Below, piece after piece: positions 16,961 through 25,003 of a stretch of 50,138 nt of DNA; position 1 is the first letter of the stretch; every line of letters starts with the position of its first letter. The stretch is from Bacillota bacterium (GTDB lineage Bacteria > Bacillota > Clostridia > Christensenellales > CAG-138), in assembly GCA_023435025.1 (NCBI GenBank), contig JAEYSE010000023.1, positions 1-50,138 on the forward strand. Direction: 5' to 3'. Below the pieces are notes generated by a model that did not search any database, had not been told where the DNA came from, and saw only the letters and a list, made by a program, of their open reading frames with translations. Position numbers and translations under genes: made by a program.

Positions 16961-18558
16961 GGCGCGGGCGTAATAATAGATGCCGCCCAGCTTGTCAAGT
17001 TCTTGCGCAGCGCGAATTGCTCGTACTCCAGCCCGTGGGAGTAAGGGGTCATGTAGGAGTAGCCGTCAGTCGTTTCGGATACATCCGGTGCGGTGTCGAG
17101 GAAGCAATACACTAACCCCACCGGTTTCGCATAATCCTGTATGATTGCATTGGTAAACGGCGACGTTGCCACCTGTATTTCCACCTGCACGGCGTCGCGT
17201 ATTACGGCTTGTGTTTGCGCGTCATCGTAGGTGGCGGCAATTAGCATCCTGTCCGGCGGGGAGGAGATATCGCGGTTGAGAACGCCTGGCGATATACGCT
17301 GCCACTTGTATTCGGAATAGTAAGGCTGTTGAATGAGTATACCGATGCGCGGTTCTTGTGTGTAATCTATGGAGCGCGCGTCGGGAATGATCTGAGAAGA
17401 GCCGAACGTGAAGGAAACGCCCTGCCCCGGATCGCCGATGGGCTCCCCGTTCCGGTCGAGGGCCACAACGCGCAGATACAGGGCGTATACCGGCTGTTTG
17501 GGCAAAAAGGCGGCGTTTTCGTCCTGAGAGGGCTTGTTGAGCTGTTCACACAGCGCGGCAAGGTCGATGCTGAACTCGCCGCCCGCCTCATCAAGTAGTT
17601 CTACCGCCACAAGAGGCATTTCGAAGGTGAAGCTTTCCTTTGTGCCCCAGAACGGCGTATCCGAGAGCTGCCAAACGAGTTTATCCGCGTCCTTTGCGCT
17701 GTTTTCGACCTTGAACCATACGGGCACGTTGAACGCGGCGTTGATGTGCGCCCCCGGCATGTCGGTGTACTGCACCTGCTCATCCACATAATTGAGGATG
17801 GGCGACGGAATCTCTGGTGCTTCCACAAGCTCGAACGGCTCGGTATCCGCCCTGGCGTATTCGATATCGCCCACCATAGCCGTTACACGTATCACGCAGG
17901 ATTTGGCGGGGGACGTTGGGAGGGTCAGCGTAAAGCTCTCCTCCGTCAGCCCGTCTGTGAGCGCCTTGAAGGTTTCTCCTCCGTCGCGGCTCAGGGATAC
18001 CATGAACGTAGCCTTCCTTCCCGCCGTGTACGACCAGTGCAGCGTATATTCCCTGCTGGTGAATTGTGGGCTTAATACGTCTGGGTCAATGATGTACAGA
18101 TCGGGCAGTTCCAGACCGCCTGGAGGCAAAGCGGGATTGACGGGGAATATGACAGAAGGATTTAACGTAATAGTCGGTGCTGTTGTGGGCGTGGGCGCAG
18201 GGGTCGCAGTGGGTGCAGGAGTTTTTAAAAACTCCGGATATTCCTTTTTCAAGTCCTGCGGCCGCGGCTGACCTGGACGTGAGCCAAGATTGGAGATATA
18301 GAGTTTCACCGGAGAGTCCAATACGGGGTGCGCCGGGTCATGCGCAGGATTGTAAGCCGCAAATCGTTCCTCTACGCTCATCAGTTCCATCCCGGTCTGC
18401 GCGAACGACTCCAAATCCGGGGGCTCAGGCGGCATTACGGTAGCAGCGGGAGTTTCAACGCGCTTCTGGAATGGCTTGATGAGCACAAGCGCTCCCGCGA
18501 GCAGCAGCACTAGCACCGCCGAAACGGCCGCGATCAGCACTTTTTTCTGCTTCTCCAT
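16897..18558 (-). CDS. membrane-anchored extracytoplasmic protein, N-terminal part, frameshifted
   Basis: From the ATG at 18558 the protein opens with a signal anchor, MEKQKKVLIAAVSAVLVLLL, followed by a low-complexity Pro/Thr linker (TPAPTATPAPTPTTAP). Two fibronectin-type-III-like domains follow: the first around YTLHWSYTAGRKATFMVSLS, the second from PEIPSPILNYVDEQ to about FEMPLVAVELL. Near 17002 the reading leaves the natural frame: LRKNLTSWAAS is read where the other frame gives ELDKLGGIYYYARAV, which joins smoothly to the next entry. One missing base explains it. The intact product would be about 950 residues and probably surface exposed. An in-frame TTG at 18630 would add 24 residues before the anchor. 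Confidence 0.65.
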   Translation of the reverse strand: MEKQKKVLIAAVSAVLVLLLAGALVLIKPFQKRVETPAATVMPPEPPDLESFAQTGMELMSVEERFAAYNPAHDPAHPVLDSPVKLYISNLGSRPGQPRPQDLKKEYPEFLKTPAPTATPAPTPTTAPTITLNPSVIFPVNPALPPGGLELPDLYIIDPDVLSPQFTSREYTLHWSYTAGRKATFMVSLSRDGGETFKALTDGLTEESFTLTLPTSPAKSCVIRVTAMVGDIEYARADTEPFELVEAPEIPSPILNYVDEQVQYTDMPGAHINAAFNVPVWFKVENSAKDADKLVWQLSDTPFWGTKESFTFEMPLVAVELLDEAGGEFSIDLAALCEQLNKPSQDENAAFLPKQPVYALYLRVVALDRNGEPIGDPGQGVSFTFGSSQIIPDARSIDYTQEPRIGILIQQPYYSEYKWQRISPGVLNRDISSPPDRMLIAATYDDAQTQAVIRDAVQVEIQVATSPFTNAIIQDYAKPVGLVYCFLDTAPDVSETTDGYSYMTPYSHGLEYEQFALRKNLTSWAASIITPAPCSMRRTKRTPLCCGLFLPKR

Positions 18559-18716
18559 ATTCCCTTCGGTGATATACGCATGGCAAAAGCCATGTGTAAG
18601 CACACTCTCCTTTTCTTCGTTTTCGTTCAATTAGATCACCAAGATAGGAGCGGCAATTGTTTTTGTGGGATAACCTCAATTCCGGCTACGTGCACTTTGC
18701 CAAATCCGGACTTGAT

Positions 18717-19331
18717 TTACAGCTTCTCCAGACGCTCAAATACAAAATCCACATGGTTCGATAATTTTTGTATCACGGTTGAAATATCGGGGTCTTCCCG
18801 GATTACGATTGGCAGGTCAAATATGATACCAAGGAAACCATAATTCAATTCTTCCGCTGCTATTTTTAAGTCTATATCATTCCGTATCTTGCCTTTTTCG
18901 GACATGGCTTTGAGTATTTCCTCATAGTAGTCTGCCGGCTCTTTGAGCATGAATTCCTTGACGAAGCTTCTGGCCCTTTGATTGATATATTGCTCCATAA
19001 ATAGAATGGCGGCTATTTTATCAATTCTGGGGTTTCTGTTTTTCCCATACTTGATGAATATCAGCCGAAACACTTCTCTGGGAGCCATATATTCAATTTC
19101 GTATACAAGCTCCGAAGCATCCGGTCTTTGCGCCCGCATGCCTTCCTGAAAATAATCAAATATGCAATGAAGAATTTCTTCTTTGTTTTTGAAATGGTTG
19201 TAAATTGAGCTTTCCTTTATTCCAGCCCCATCGGCAATTTTTCGAATAGATACGCCGTTATAACCGTGTTTGGAAAACAAATCCACAGCAACGTCAAATA
19301 TCTTCTCTTTCGTTCCGGTTAAGTCAAGCAT
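18717..19331 (-). CDS. TetR-family transcriptional regulator
   Basis: A 204-residue TetR-type repressor. The HTH region reads KEKIFDVAVDLFSKHGYNGV, SIRKIADGAGIKESSIYNHF and NKEEILHCIFDYF. The C-terminal domain is helical with no recognised ligand motif. Two palindromic sites directly upstream (19351-19397) point to autoregulation. The frameshifted surface-protein gene follows on the same strand 86 bases or more downstream with no clear terminator between, so it may be under the same control (inference). Confidence 0.92.
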   Translation of the reverse strand: MLDLTGTKEKIFDVAVDLFSKHGYNGVSIRKIADGAGIKESSIYNHFKNKEEILHCIFDYFQEGMRAQRPDASELVYEIEYMAPREVFRLIFIKYGKNRNPRIDKIAAILFMEQYINQRARSFVKEFMLKEPADYYEEILKAMSEKGKIRNDIDLKIAAEELNYGFLGIIFDLPIVIREDPDISTVIQKLSNHVDFVFERLEKL

Positions 19332-19350
19332 CCCTCAGTATCCCCTTTTA

Positions 19351-19397
19351 ACTAACATTTGTTATTTATATTCTCTATTTTACTATCATATGTTAGT
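19351..19397 (-). promoter_or_regulatory. paired palindromic operators upstream of the TetR gene
   Basis: A near-perfect 16-bp palindrome (19382-19397, ACTATCATATGTTAGT) and a related site TAACATTTGTTA (19353-19364) flank an AT-rich stretch suited to a promoter. The outer halves ACTAACAT (19351-19358) and ATGTTAGT (19390-19397) are exact inverted copies. The position right before the TetR start suggests autoregulation. Confidence 0.5.
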
Positions 19398-19541
19398 CGA
19401 TTCAATAGTGTTTCTATGAAGTCGGCCAGACAATATCGCGCAGGGGGCTTGTTTCGTATTGCGGACGATATGGACTTCAGCCACTGCCAATCGGGTTCAA
19501 GGGGTGATCAGCGAGTCAGTCGGCTATGGGGTTTCATGAAC

Positions 19542-19576
19542 AATAAAAATCCCCCGCAAGCCGGGGGATTTTTATT
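19542..19576. terminator. strong bidirectional terminator
   Basis: Perfect 15-bp stem (19542-19556 with 19562-19576): a CCCCCG core flanked by A/T runs, giving T tracts on both strands. It ends the minus-strand methylaspartate operon at 19611. The remainder of the gap 19398-19610 shows nothing else. Confidence 0.9.
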
Positions 19577-19610
19577 AGGGCGTAGCCCTAGCAAAATCCG
19601 TCTGTTTTCG

Positions 19611-20534
19611 TTAAAAATACAGCCGATTGATGTCGGTGGTCTTGTAATCACAACCCTCCCCCACGAGCCCCACCATCAGGTAACGTTCCGTAATCGGCTC
19701 GCGGTAGAAATCGTCAAGAAGGAGAAAGCGGCCTACTTCCTTTGTGCGGGCCACATGCATCCGCGGTCCCGTACAACGGTGAGGTTTATCTCCGATCAGG
19801 ATATGATTGTCGTCCAAAAAGGAAATGGGAAGGTCAGCATCAATGAGCTCACGCACCTTCGCCATCAGCTCTGACGGCGAAAAATCGGGCATGCTCTCAA
19901 AGCTCAGGATAAACCCGTGGCGCACGTCGGCATGTTCGTAGCGGGGACAATTCCCATTTATAACGTATTCGCACAGATCCTCGGCGGTGTGTGCCCTGAG
20001 CCTGTACGGAAGGGATGGGTACACGCGTTCGCACAGTTCATTGGGTTCGGGGCCAAACAAACTGGGTCGGGTGATGATGACCTCCTCCCCAATGCCGATT
20101 AAGAGATGCGCGTTGCGCCCGAGCGCGGGATAAATAAGGTCAAAATGCTCCACGATCACACGCTTGCCGCGGTTAACTGCCTCCAATATGGCTTCGGTCA
20201 GCACATGCGGCTGGTGAAACGCCGTCTCGAAGCGGATATCCACATGGTAGGTGTGCGGCGTATAGAAGCCGCTATCGTCGCCAAGATCCAATAGCGGCAG
20301 CGGCCGGACGTTCACGCCTTCGTCGTCGTTGGTCAACTCCAGCCCCGGAAACATTCCCTTTACCAGCATGCTTTTTCCCGAGCCCGCGTCGCCGACAAGC
20401 CCTATGAGCTTATCGAAAGGGCTTAAGTACTGCTGGGCAATCTGCATGCCAAGGTCGGCCATGCGCACATACCCGCGCGGGGCCAGGAAGACGCTGTACA
20501 GATGGTTCTTTTGCATCCGTGCGGAATATGACAT
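19611..20534 (-). CDS. P-loop protein with alanyl-tRNA-synthetase second additional (SAD) domain
   Basis: A 307-residue protein with an unusual combination. The N-terminal half has a P-loop (GLVGDAGSGKSMLVKGMFPG, about 45-64) as in small kinases or GTPases. The C-terminal half carries CTGPRMHVARTKEVGRF, clearly related to the zinc-binding CGGTHVxRTGEIGxF segment of the AlaRS SAD domain. No synthetase or editing domain is present. Both the nucleotide-binding and the putative metal-binding residues are kept, so an active enzyme is likely, but no reaction is established to my knowledge. It is the last gene of the methylaspartate operon, 16 bases after DUF4387. The ATG at 20534 follows AGGAGAGAGGCGT; longer in-frame starts overlap DUF4387. 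Confidence 0.75.
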   Translation of the reverse strand: MSYSARMQKNHLYSVFLAPRGYVRMADLGMQIAQQYLSPFDKLIGLVGDAGSGKSMLVKGMFPGLELTNDDEGVNVRPLPLLDLGDDSGFYTPHTYHVDIRFETAFHQPHVLTEAILEAVNRGKRVIVEHFDLIYPALGRNAHLLIGIGEEVIITRPSLFGPEPNELCERVYPSLPYRLRAHTAEDLCEYVINGNCPRYEHADVRHGFILSFESMPDFSPSELMAKVRELIDADLPISFLDDNHILIGDKPHRCTGPRMHVARTKEVGRFLLLDDFYREPITERYLMVGLVGEGCDYKTTDINRLYF

Positions 20535-20550
20535 ACGCCTCTCTCCTATC

Positions 20551-20868
20551 CTAAATATCCAGCTCAAGGTACAGCAGCGGGGCGTGCTGCTGCGCGCCGT
20601 AGACATCCGTTTCACCCAGATCTCCCGAACACAGAGGACGCCGGATGGTGATCTTGATCGCCTTGGCGGGCGTGAATTCCACGATATTGATGATGTCCTC
20701 AGGTCTTATGCCATAAAGCCGGCAGACGGTCTTTTCATCGATGGCCTTGGCTTTGCATACCCGCTCAAAGCTCTCAAAGTCCTTGAAGAGAATGTCCATC
20801 GTCAGCTCATACGGGCCTGAATTCTTACTGCGGATGATATCGGCGATTTCGGTAAGCTTTGTATTCAT
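20551..20868 (-). CDS. DUF4387 family protein
   Basis: A 105-residue protein of DUF4387 (KLTEIADIIRSKNSGPYELT, VCRLYGIRPEDIINIVEFTP, IKITIRRPLCSGDLGETDVY). In some bacteria this domain is fused to the C-terminus of AtuA-like proteins, so here it is probably the small subunit of the AtuA-family protein encoded just upstream, 10 bases away. The start follows TTAAGGAGC. Function is unknown; a subunit role is inferred from gene order and from known fusions. Confidence 0.85.
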   Translation of the reverse strand: MNTKLTEIADIIRSKNSGPYELTMDILFKDFESFERVCKAKAIDEKTVCRLYGIRPEDIINIVEFTPAKAIKITIRRPLCSGDLGETDVYGAQQHAPLLYLELDI

Positions 20869-20878
20869 AACATGCTCC

Positions 20879-22240
20879 TTAAAGCGCGATCAGTTCGGTT
20901 GGAAACAGGGCGGCGGGGTCTTCCGTTTGCAGCAGGTGGTAGACGCTGAACACGTAAACCTCCCCCGCATGAAAATCGCTGGGGGAATACGGGAAGGCCA
21001 GGTTGCCTGCCGTGGCCCTGCGGCCCGCATATCCGTAGTGCAGCATGGTGGAGCGGGCGAAAGCGCAGATGGTGTCTGCCTTTTCTTGGCTGTCCGCCAC
21101 CGCCTCTATGACGATACCCAGCTCATGGACGCCATCGGTACCGGGGGTAGGCTCCAAGGGGCCCATCACGCCGTCGCGTCCATAGAGTATGAAATGCAGC
21201 TTATATTCCCAGCCATTCTCCCGGAAATTATCCGCTACCCGTTCGCGCACGCCTGCGGTAATTTCGTCAATCTGGCTGATCATAACGGGGTCTCTCGTGC
21301 CTGCGATGGAGACGGTGCGAAAACCGATCCTTCTGGCCCCCTCCAGTTTAATGGTATAGCTTGCGGCGGGGATGAACCTGCTGCCCGTTACCTTGACGGC
21401 GCTATCCGTTAGCTGGTCGAAGCGGCAGTCCGTCAGATCCAGATGCCCGCCCGGTCCGGGCAGTATGTAGGGGTTCGTTTTCTCGTACAGGGTGTGTGCA
21501 GCCACGGAAAGCGTGGTGCACCGGCGGGCCGGGTTGAGCGGCTCCACGGTAAAATAATCCTCACCGATGCAGCCGAACATGCAGTCTGAACCGCTGCCCG
21601 GCGTAGCGCAGATGGCGGCGCATTCGAGGATTTTGCCAAGATGCACGGCGAGACCCCTGTCGTATCCCTTCAAGACCGCGGGCGCCGCGAACGCGGCCGG
21701 GTCATATGCCCGCCCTGCCAGCACCACCTGTGCGCCATTCTCAAGCGCATGCATGATGGGCTCCATCCCCATCTGGCCTACGATGTGGCTGGATTCTTCT
21801 ATGTCCCCTGCCGTCAGCACGGGCGCAGGTTCCAGCGGGGTGATGCGCCCGGCGGTGAGCTCACTTAAAAGCATCCCCTTATCAAATTCGGCGTGTATCA
21901 GTGCCATTTTGAAGTGCAGGCCGTGTTTGCGTGCGATCTCCTCTATAATTTCCCGGCACCAGGAAAGGTGGGGCTCCGCCCCGCTGCCGCCCGCCGTCCC
22001 GATAACAATAGGAATGCCGTTCGGTACGCCGGCTAAGAGCATGATCTCAACATCCCGCATCACCGCGTTCCGGTCCGTGAAGGAGACACCTGCGCCAAGG
22101 TAATAGGGCCCCGGGTCGGTTGAGCCTGCGTCCACGGCGATCAGATGGGGGCGACGCTTCATTCCGTCTTCAAAGGACGCTTTGGGAAATCCGTAGCCCA
22201 GTATCGCGGTTGTGGAGAGTATGCGAAACTCCTCTTTCAT
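20879..22240 (-). CDS. AtuA-family protein (DUF1446)
   Basis: A 453-residue protein of the DUF1446/AtuA family, named after a gene needed for acyclic terpene use in Pseudomonas; its chemistry is not defined. Family hallmarks are LIAVDAGSTDPGPYYLG near the N-terminus, IGTAGGSGAEPHLSWC and VLAGRAYDPAAFA. Here it follows methylaspartate ammonia-lyase with an ATGA overlap (start at 22240, GGGAGGAGGCAGGCA upstream), so it is translationally tied to the glutamate pathway. With DUF4387 and the P-loop/SAD protein, it occupies the operon position where mesaconate-processing enzymes might be expected. A role in mesaconate or citramalate conversion is a hypothesis. Confidence 0.87.
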   Translation of the reverse strand: MKEEFRILSTTAILGYGFPKASFEDGMKRRPHLIAVDAGSTDPGPYYLGAGVSFTDRNAVMRDVEIMLLAGVPNGIPIVIGTAGGSGAEPHLSWCREIIEEIARKHGLHFKMALIHAEFDKGMLLSELTAGRITPLEPAPVLTAGDIEESSHIVGQMGMEPIMHALENGAQVVLAGRAYDPAAFAAPAVLKGYDRGLAVHLGKILECAAICATPGSGSDCMFGCIGEDYFTVEPLNPARRCTTLSVAAHTLYEKTNPYILPGPGGHLDLTDCRFDQLTDSAVKVTGSRFIPAASYTIKLEGARRIGFRTVSIAGTRDPVMISQIDEITAGVRERVADNFRENGWEYKLHFILYGRDGVMGPLEPTPGTDGVHELGIVIEAVADSQEKADTICAFARSTMLHYGYAGRRATAGNLAFPYSPSDFHAGEVYVFSVYHLLQTEDPAALFPTELIAL

Positions 22241-23496
22241 TGCCTGCCTCCTCCCAGATATTCGTGGAGCGCTAGTATGCGTCGCATTTCGTTGTAAACG
22301 ATCATATATCCCTCGTCCATTCCCATGCCGGGTTTGGCGAGGATTTGATCGGGCTGTACCGCCATTGCAATATGGACACAGACCTGGGCCGAACGCTCCG
22401 TCTCGTTGCATGTGCCGCCCTGATAGGCCCCGATACCCTTCTTTTTGCAGTAAAGCACCGCCTCAGCCACGTTGTTAACGCCGCCAAGATCCGGCGTCTT
22501 GATCTGGATCATGTGCCCCGCCTTGTTGTCCGCGAAATACACGATATCCTCCAGGGTATTGCACCATTCGTCGGCCACAAGCTCTACAGGGACATTCCAC
22601 TCATCCACCGCCTGGCGCAGGTCGCGAAGCGCCTCCATCTGCTCTTGCCGGCCACCCGCGTCCATGGGCCCTTCGATACGCAGCTGAAAGGGCTTAGCAG
22701 CCTCACATAGGCGGCCCAAATACGCCGCCATCGCTTCATAGTTATTATTCCCGAACACCTGCCCGATGGTGCCGTACACGTCGATGTGCAGCACGGGGGC
22801 ATAACCCTCAGATGGGCGCAGCTTGAGGATCCGCTCCCTGAGCCAGCCGACGTATTCCAGAAGCAGCTCGCCGTGCCTGCCCAGCTTTGCGTCCACGTTG
22901 TTGATGAGCGCATGGGGAAGCACCTGCGCGCCTTTTAATATCATCTTGTCGGCATTGGCGTACCGGTTATCGCCGGACTGCGTGAATATGGGGATGAGCT
23001 GTTCAGACATTGTGCAGCCATATTCGTCTGCAATGACCCGGCACATGAGCCTCCCCGTTGCCTTTGCCACTGCATCCAGCAGCGCCTGGGTCACGCCGTA
23101 GCGGATGGCAGTATGCAGTTGCGCCCCCTCCGCCGTGATGATGCGCTCGATTTTCTCCGCCATATCGCGGAATGTAGTGATTTCTGCCCCTTCCAGCGCT
23201 GGGGTGACGTACGCTTCCATGACAGGAATATACGTTTGCGCCAGAAACAGCGGATCCCTGCCGCCCGCGCCGGAGTATTGCACGGCGGCACAGTCCCCCC
23301 ATGCAAGTTGCCCGTCGTCTAGCACCAGCAGCACGGACACGGCCTCGCCCGCCTGGCGCACGGCGGTGAAGCCTAGCGTGCAGGGTTCGCCCAAGTACGC
23401 CTCTCCGTCCGCCGCGGCCCCGGCCTTGATGGCCTTCTGGTCGTCAAAAAAGAACCCGGTACGCCCGCCTGCGTACAACACCTTTTTAATCCGCAT
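22237..23496 (-). CDS. mal: methylaspartate ammonia-lyase
   Basis: Catalyses loss of ammonia from (2S,3S)-3-methylaspartate to give mesaconate, the second step of the methylaspartate route of glutamate fermentation. It belongs to the enolase superfamily. The catalytic lysine segment IKTPDLGGVNN is present, followed by GAYQGGTCNETERSAQ, which includes metal and substrate-binding residues. LRIEGPMDAGGRQEQMEAL is the usual barrel segment. At 419 aa the length fits the family. The ATG at 23496 is preferred because GGAGGAG lies just before it and MRIKKVLYAGGRTGFFFDDQ matches the usual N-terminus; a start 10 codons earlier is possible. Confidence 0.95.
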   Translation of the reverse strand: MRIKKVLYAGGRTGFFFDDQKAIKAGAAADGEAYLGEPCTLGFTAVRQAGEAVSVLLVLDDGQLAWGDCAAVQYSGAGGRDPLFLAQTYIPVMEAYVTPALEGAEITTFRDMAEKIERIITAEGAQLHTAIRYGVTQALLDAVAKATGRLMCRVIADEYGCTMSEQLIPIFTQSGDNRYANADKMILKGAQVLPHALINNVDAKLGRHGELLLEYVGWLRERILKLRPSEGYAPVLHIDVYGTIGQVFGNNNYEAMAAYLGRLCEAAKPFQLRIEGPMDAGGRQEQMEALRDLRQAVDEWNVPVELVADEWCNTLEDIVYFADNKAGHMIQIKTPDLGGVNNVAEAVLYCKKKGIGAYQGGTCNETERSAQVCVHIAMAVQPDQILAKPGMGMDEGYMIVYNEMRRILALHEYLGGGRQ

Positions 23497-23554
23497 ATGT
23501 TTCTCCTCCATACGAATGGAAAGCATTGTGCATCCATAATATTTAAAATTCGTA

Positions 23555-25003
23555 TTAGCGCGGGCGGCCGACCAGGCGGCCCTTGCCTACGGCATAGATA
23601 TCGTCAATTACCATCTGGAAGCTGACATTGCGATTCTCCACCCGGGCGCGCCGCTCGATCTTTTCCCGGTGAAAATCCAATAAATCGGCAGAGAGCGGGA
23701 TCGCGCCGGGCTTTAGCATGCGTACCGCGCCCTCGTTGTCGCGCGCGGGAAGCATCAGCCCCCTATTGTATTTACTGGGCGCGAAGGGGATATCCAGCAC
23801 GCCCGCCTCAAATGCGTTCACCGCACCCGCCGCAAGATCTCCCCCGCCCAGTTCAAAGCACTTGTCGAGTATGCAGCGGGTCTCGGCCTCAATCACGCCG
23901 CGCTCCAGCGCCAGGCTGCTTTCATCCAGCTTCTGATCGCTGAGCATGGAGATCACCTGCCGGGTGCATCTTAGGCCCTGGGCGTTGGACTCCATGGTGG
24001 GCACCCCGAAAGCCTCGTGGGGCGTTTTGACTATGATTTTGGTGGCCTTCCCGAGTACGGCCGCTACGCTTCCCAGCGCGATCACGCCGAACGCCTTCGC
24101 CTCATCCTGCGGGAAGCCACCCATCCATTGGTGCATCACCGTCGTGAGCGCGATATCGCCGTAGCCGTACCGCGCCAAGTATTCTGCAGTCAAGCTACGC
24201 AGCGTCTGTATCGCCGCAACATCCTGCACCAGGTTTCCGCACTGCCCGTACCCAACGGTAATGTTGCGGCAGCCCTGCTCGGCCGCCAATAGGCTTTCAA
24301 TAATGGCCACAGCGTGAGAAATGCAGGGCGGCACCAGCGTGCCTGTCAACGGGCCAAAGGGTTCTCGGTTGATGGATACGCCCGCTTCCTCGTACATGCC
24401 CGTAAGCCTGTCTACATACTGCCAGTCCCGGATGGTGCGCTCCAAAGTGGCGTTCTTCGCGTAGGGGATGTTGTAGGAAATGCCGCCACCCTCAAAGCTT
24501 GTGAACCCGCCCGCATAGCTGATTTCCGCCAGCAGACGGGCGTCAGGCGTGCCGTGCCGCACCTGTACGGGCGTATCCAAAGCGTCGATGATCCTGCGGC
24601 AGCCGGATACGCCATGGTTGACCCCCGGAAAGCCGTTGAGCATGGATTTCCCATTCATCTCAGTTTCACGGATGCCCTTTTCCGCTTCCTCATAGCGGTT
24701 TTGACGCGTGTAGCTGTCGATTGTGGTGGGTAATAGATCGGCCTCGCCATTATCCTGCAGGTATTTGAGCAGCCTGATGTGATCCTCTATGCAGGCGACG
24801 CCCGCGCGCGGCTGCACCAGAGTTTTGCCCGCCTCGTCGGCGCTCCTGAGTTTTACGGAAAAGACCTTGTGGCTGGGAAGCTGCTTGTGGTATGTAACAG
24901 AGTGGTCAAAATCCACATCCGCGCCCGTTGGCCATTGCCTTAGAACGTCCTCCCGTATGGAATGGAATGCCTGATCACTAAGCTTCCTGTTGTACAAATC
25001 CAT
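23555..25003 (-). CDS. glmE: methylaspartate (glutamate) mutase, epsilon subunit
   Basis: Large catalytic subunit (482 aa) of adenosylcobalamin-dependent glutamate mutase, which converts L-glutamate to threo-3-methylaspartate with GlmS. Recognisable segments are LVQPRAGVACIEDHIRLL, GFPGVNHGVSGCRRIIDALD and TSFEGGGISYNIPYAKN, all characteristic of the GlmE barrel. The length agrees with known subunits (about 480 aa). The start overlaps the end of glmL by 26 bases and has AAGGAG upstream. It lies in the order S-L-E-mal typical of glutamate-fermenting clostridia. Confidence 0.96.
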   Translation of the reverse strand: MDLYNRKLSDQAFHSIREDVLRQWPTGADVDFDHSVTYHKQLPSHKVFSVKLRSADEAGKTLVQPRAGVACIEDHIRLLKYLQDNGEADLLPTTIDSYTRQNRYEEAEKGIRETEMNGKSMLNGFPGVNHGVSGCRRIIDALDTPVQVRHGTPDARLLAEISYAGGFTSFEGGGISYNIPYAKNATLERTIRDWQYVDRLTGMYEEAGVSINREPFGPLTGTLVPPCISHAVAIIESLLAAEQGCRNITVGYGQCGNLVQDVAAIQTLRSLTAEYLARYGYGDIALTTVMHQWMGGFPQDEAKAFGVIALGSVAAVLGKATKIIVKTPHEAFGVPTMESNAQGLRCTRQVISMLSDQKLDESSLALERGVIEAETRCILDKCFELGGGDLAAGAVNAFEAGVLDIPFAPSKYNRGLMLPARDNEGAVRMLKPGAIPLSADLLDFHREKIERRARVENRNVSFQMVIDDIYAVGKGRLVGRPR

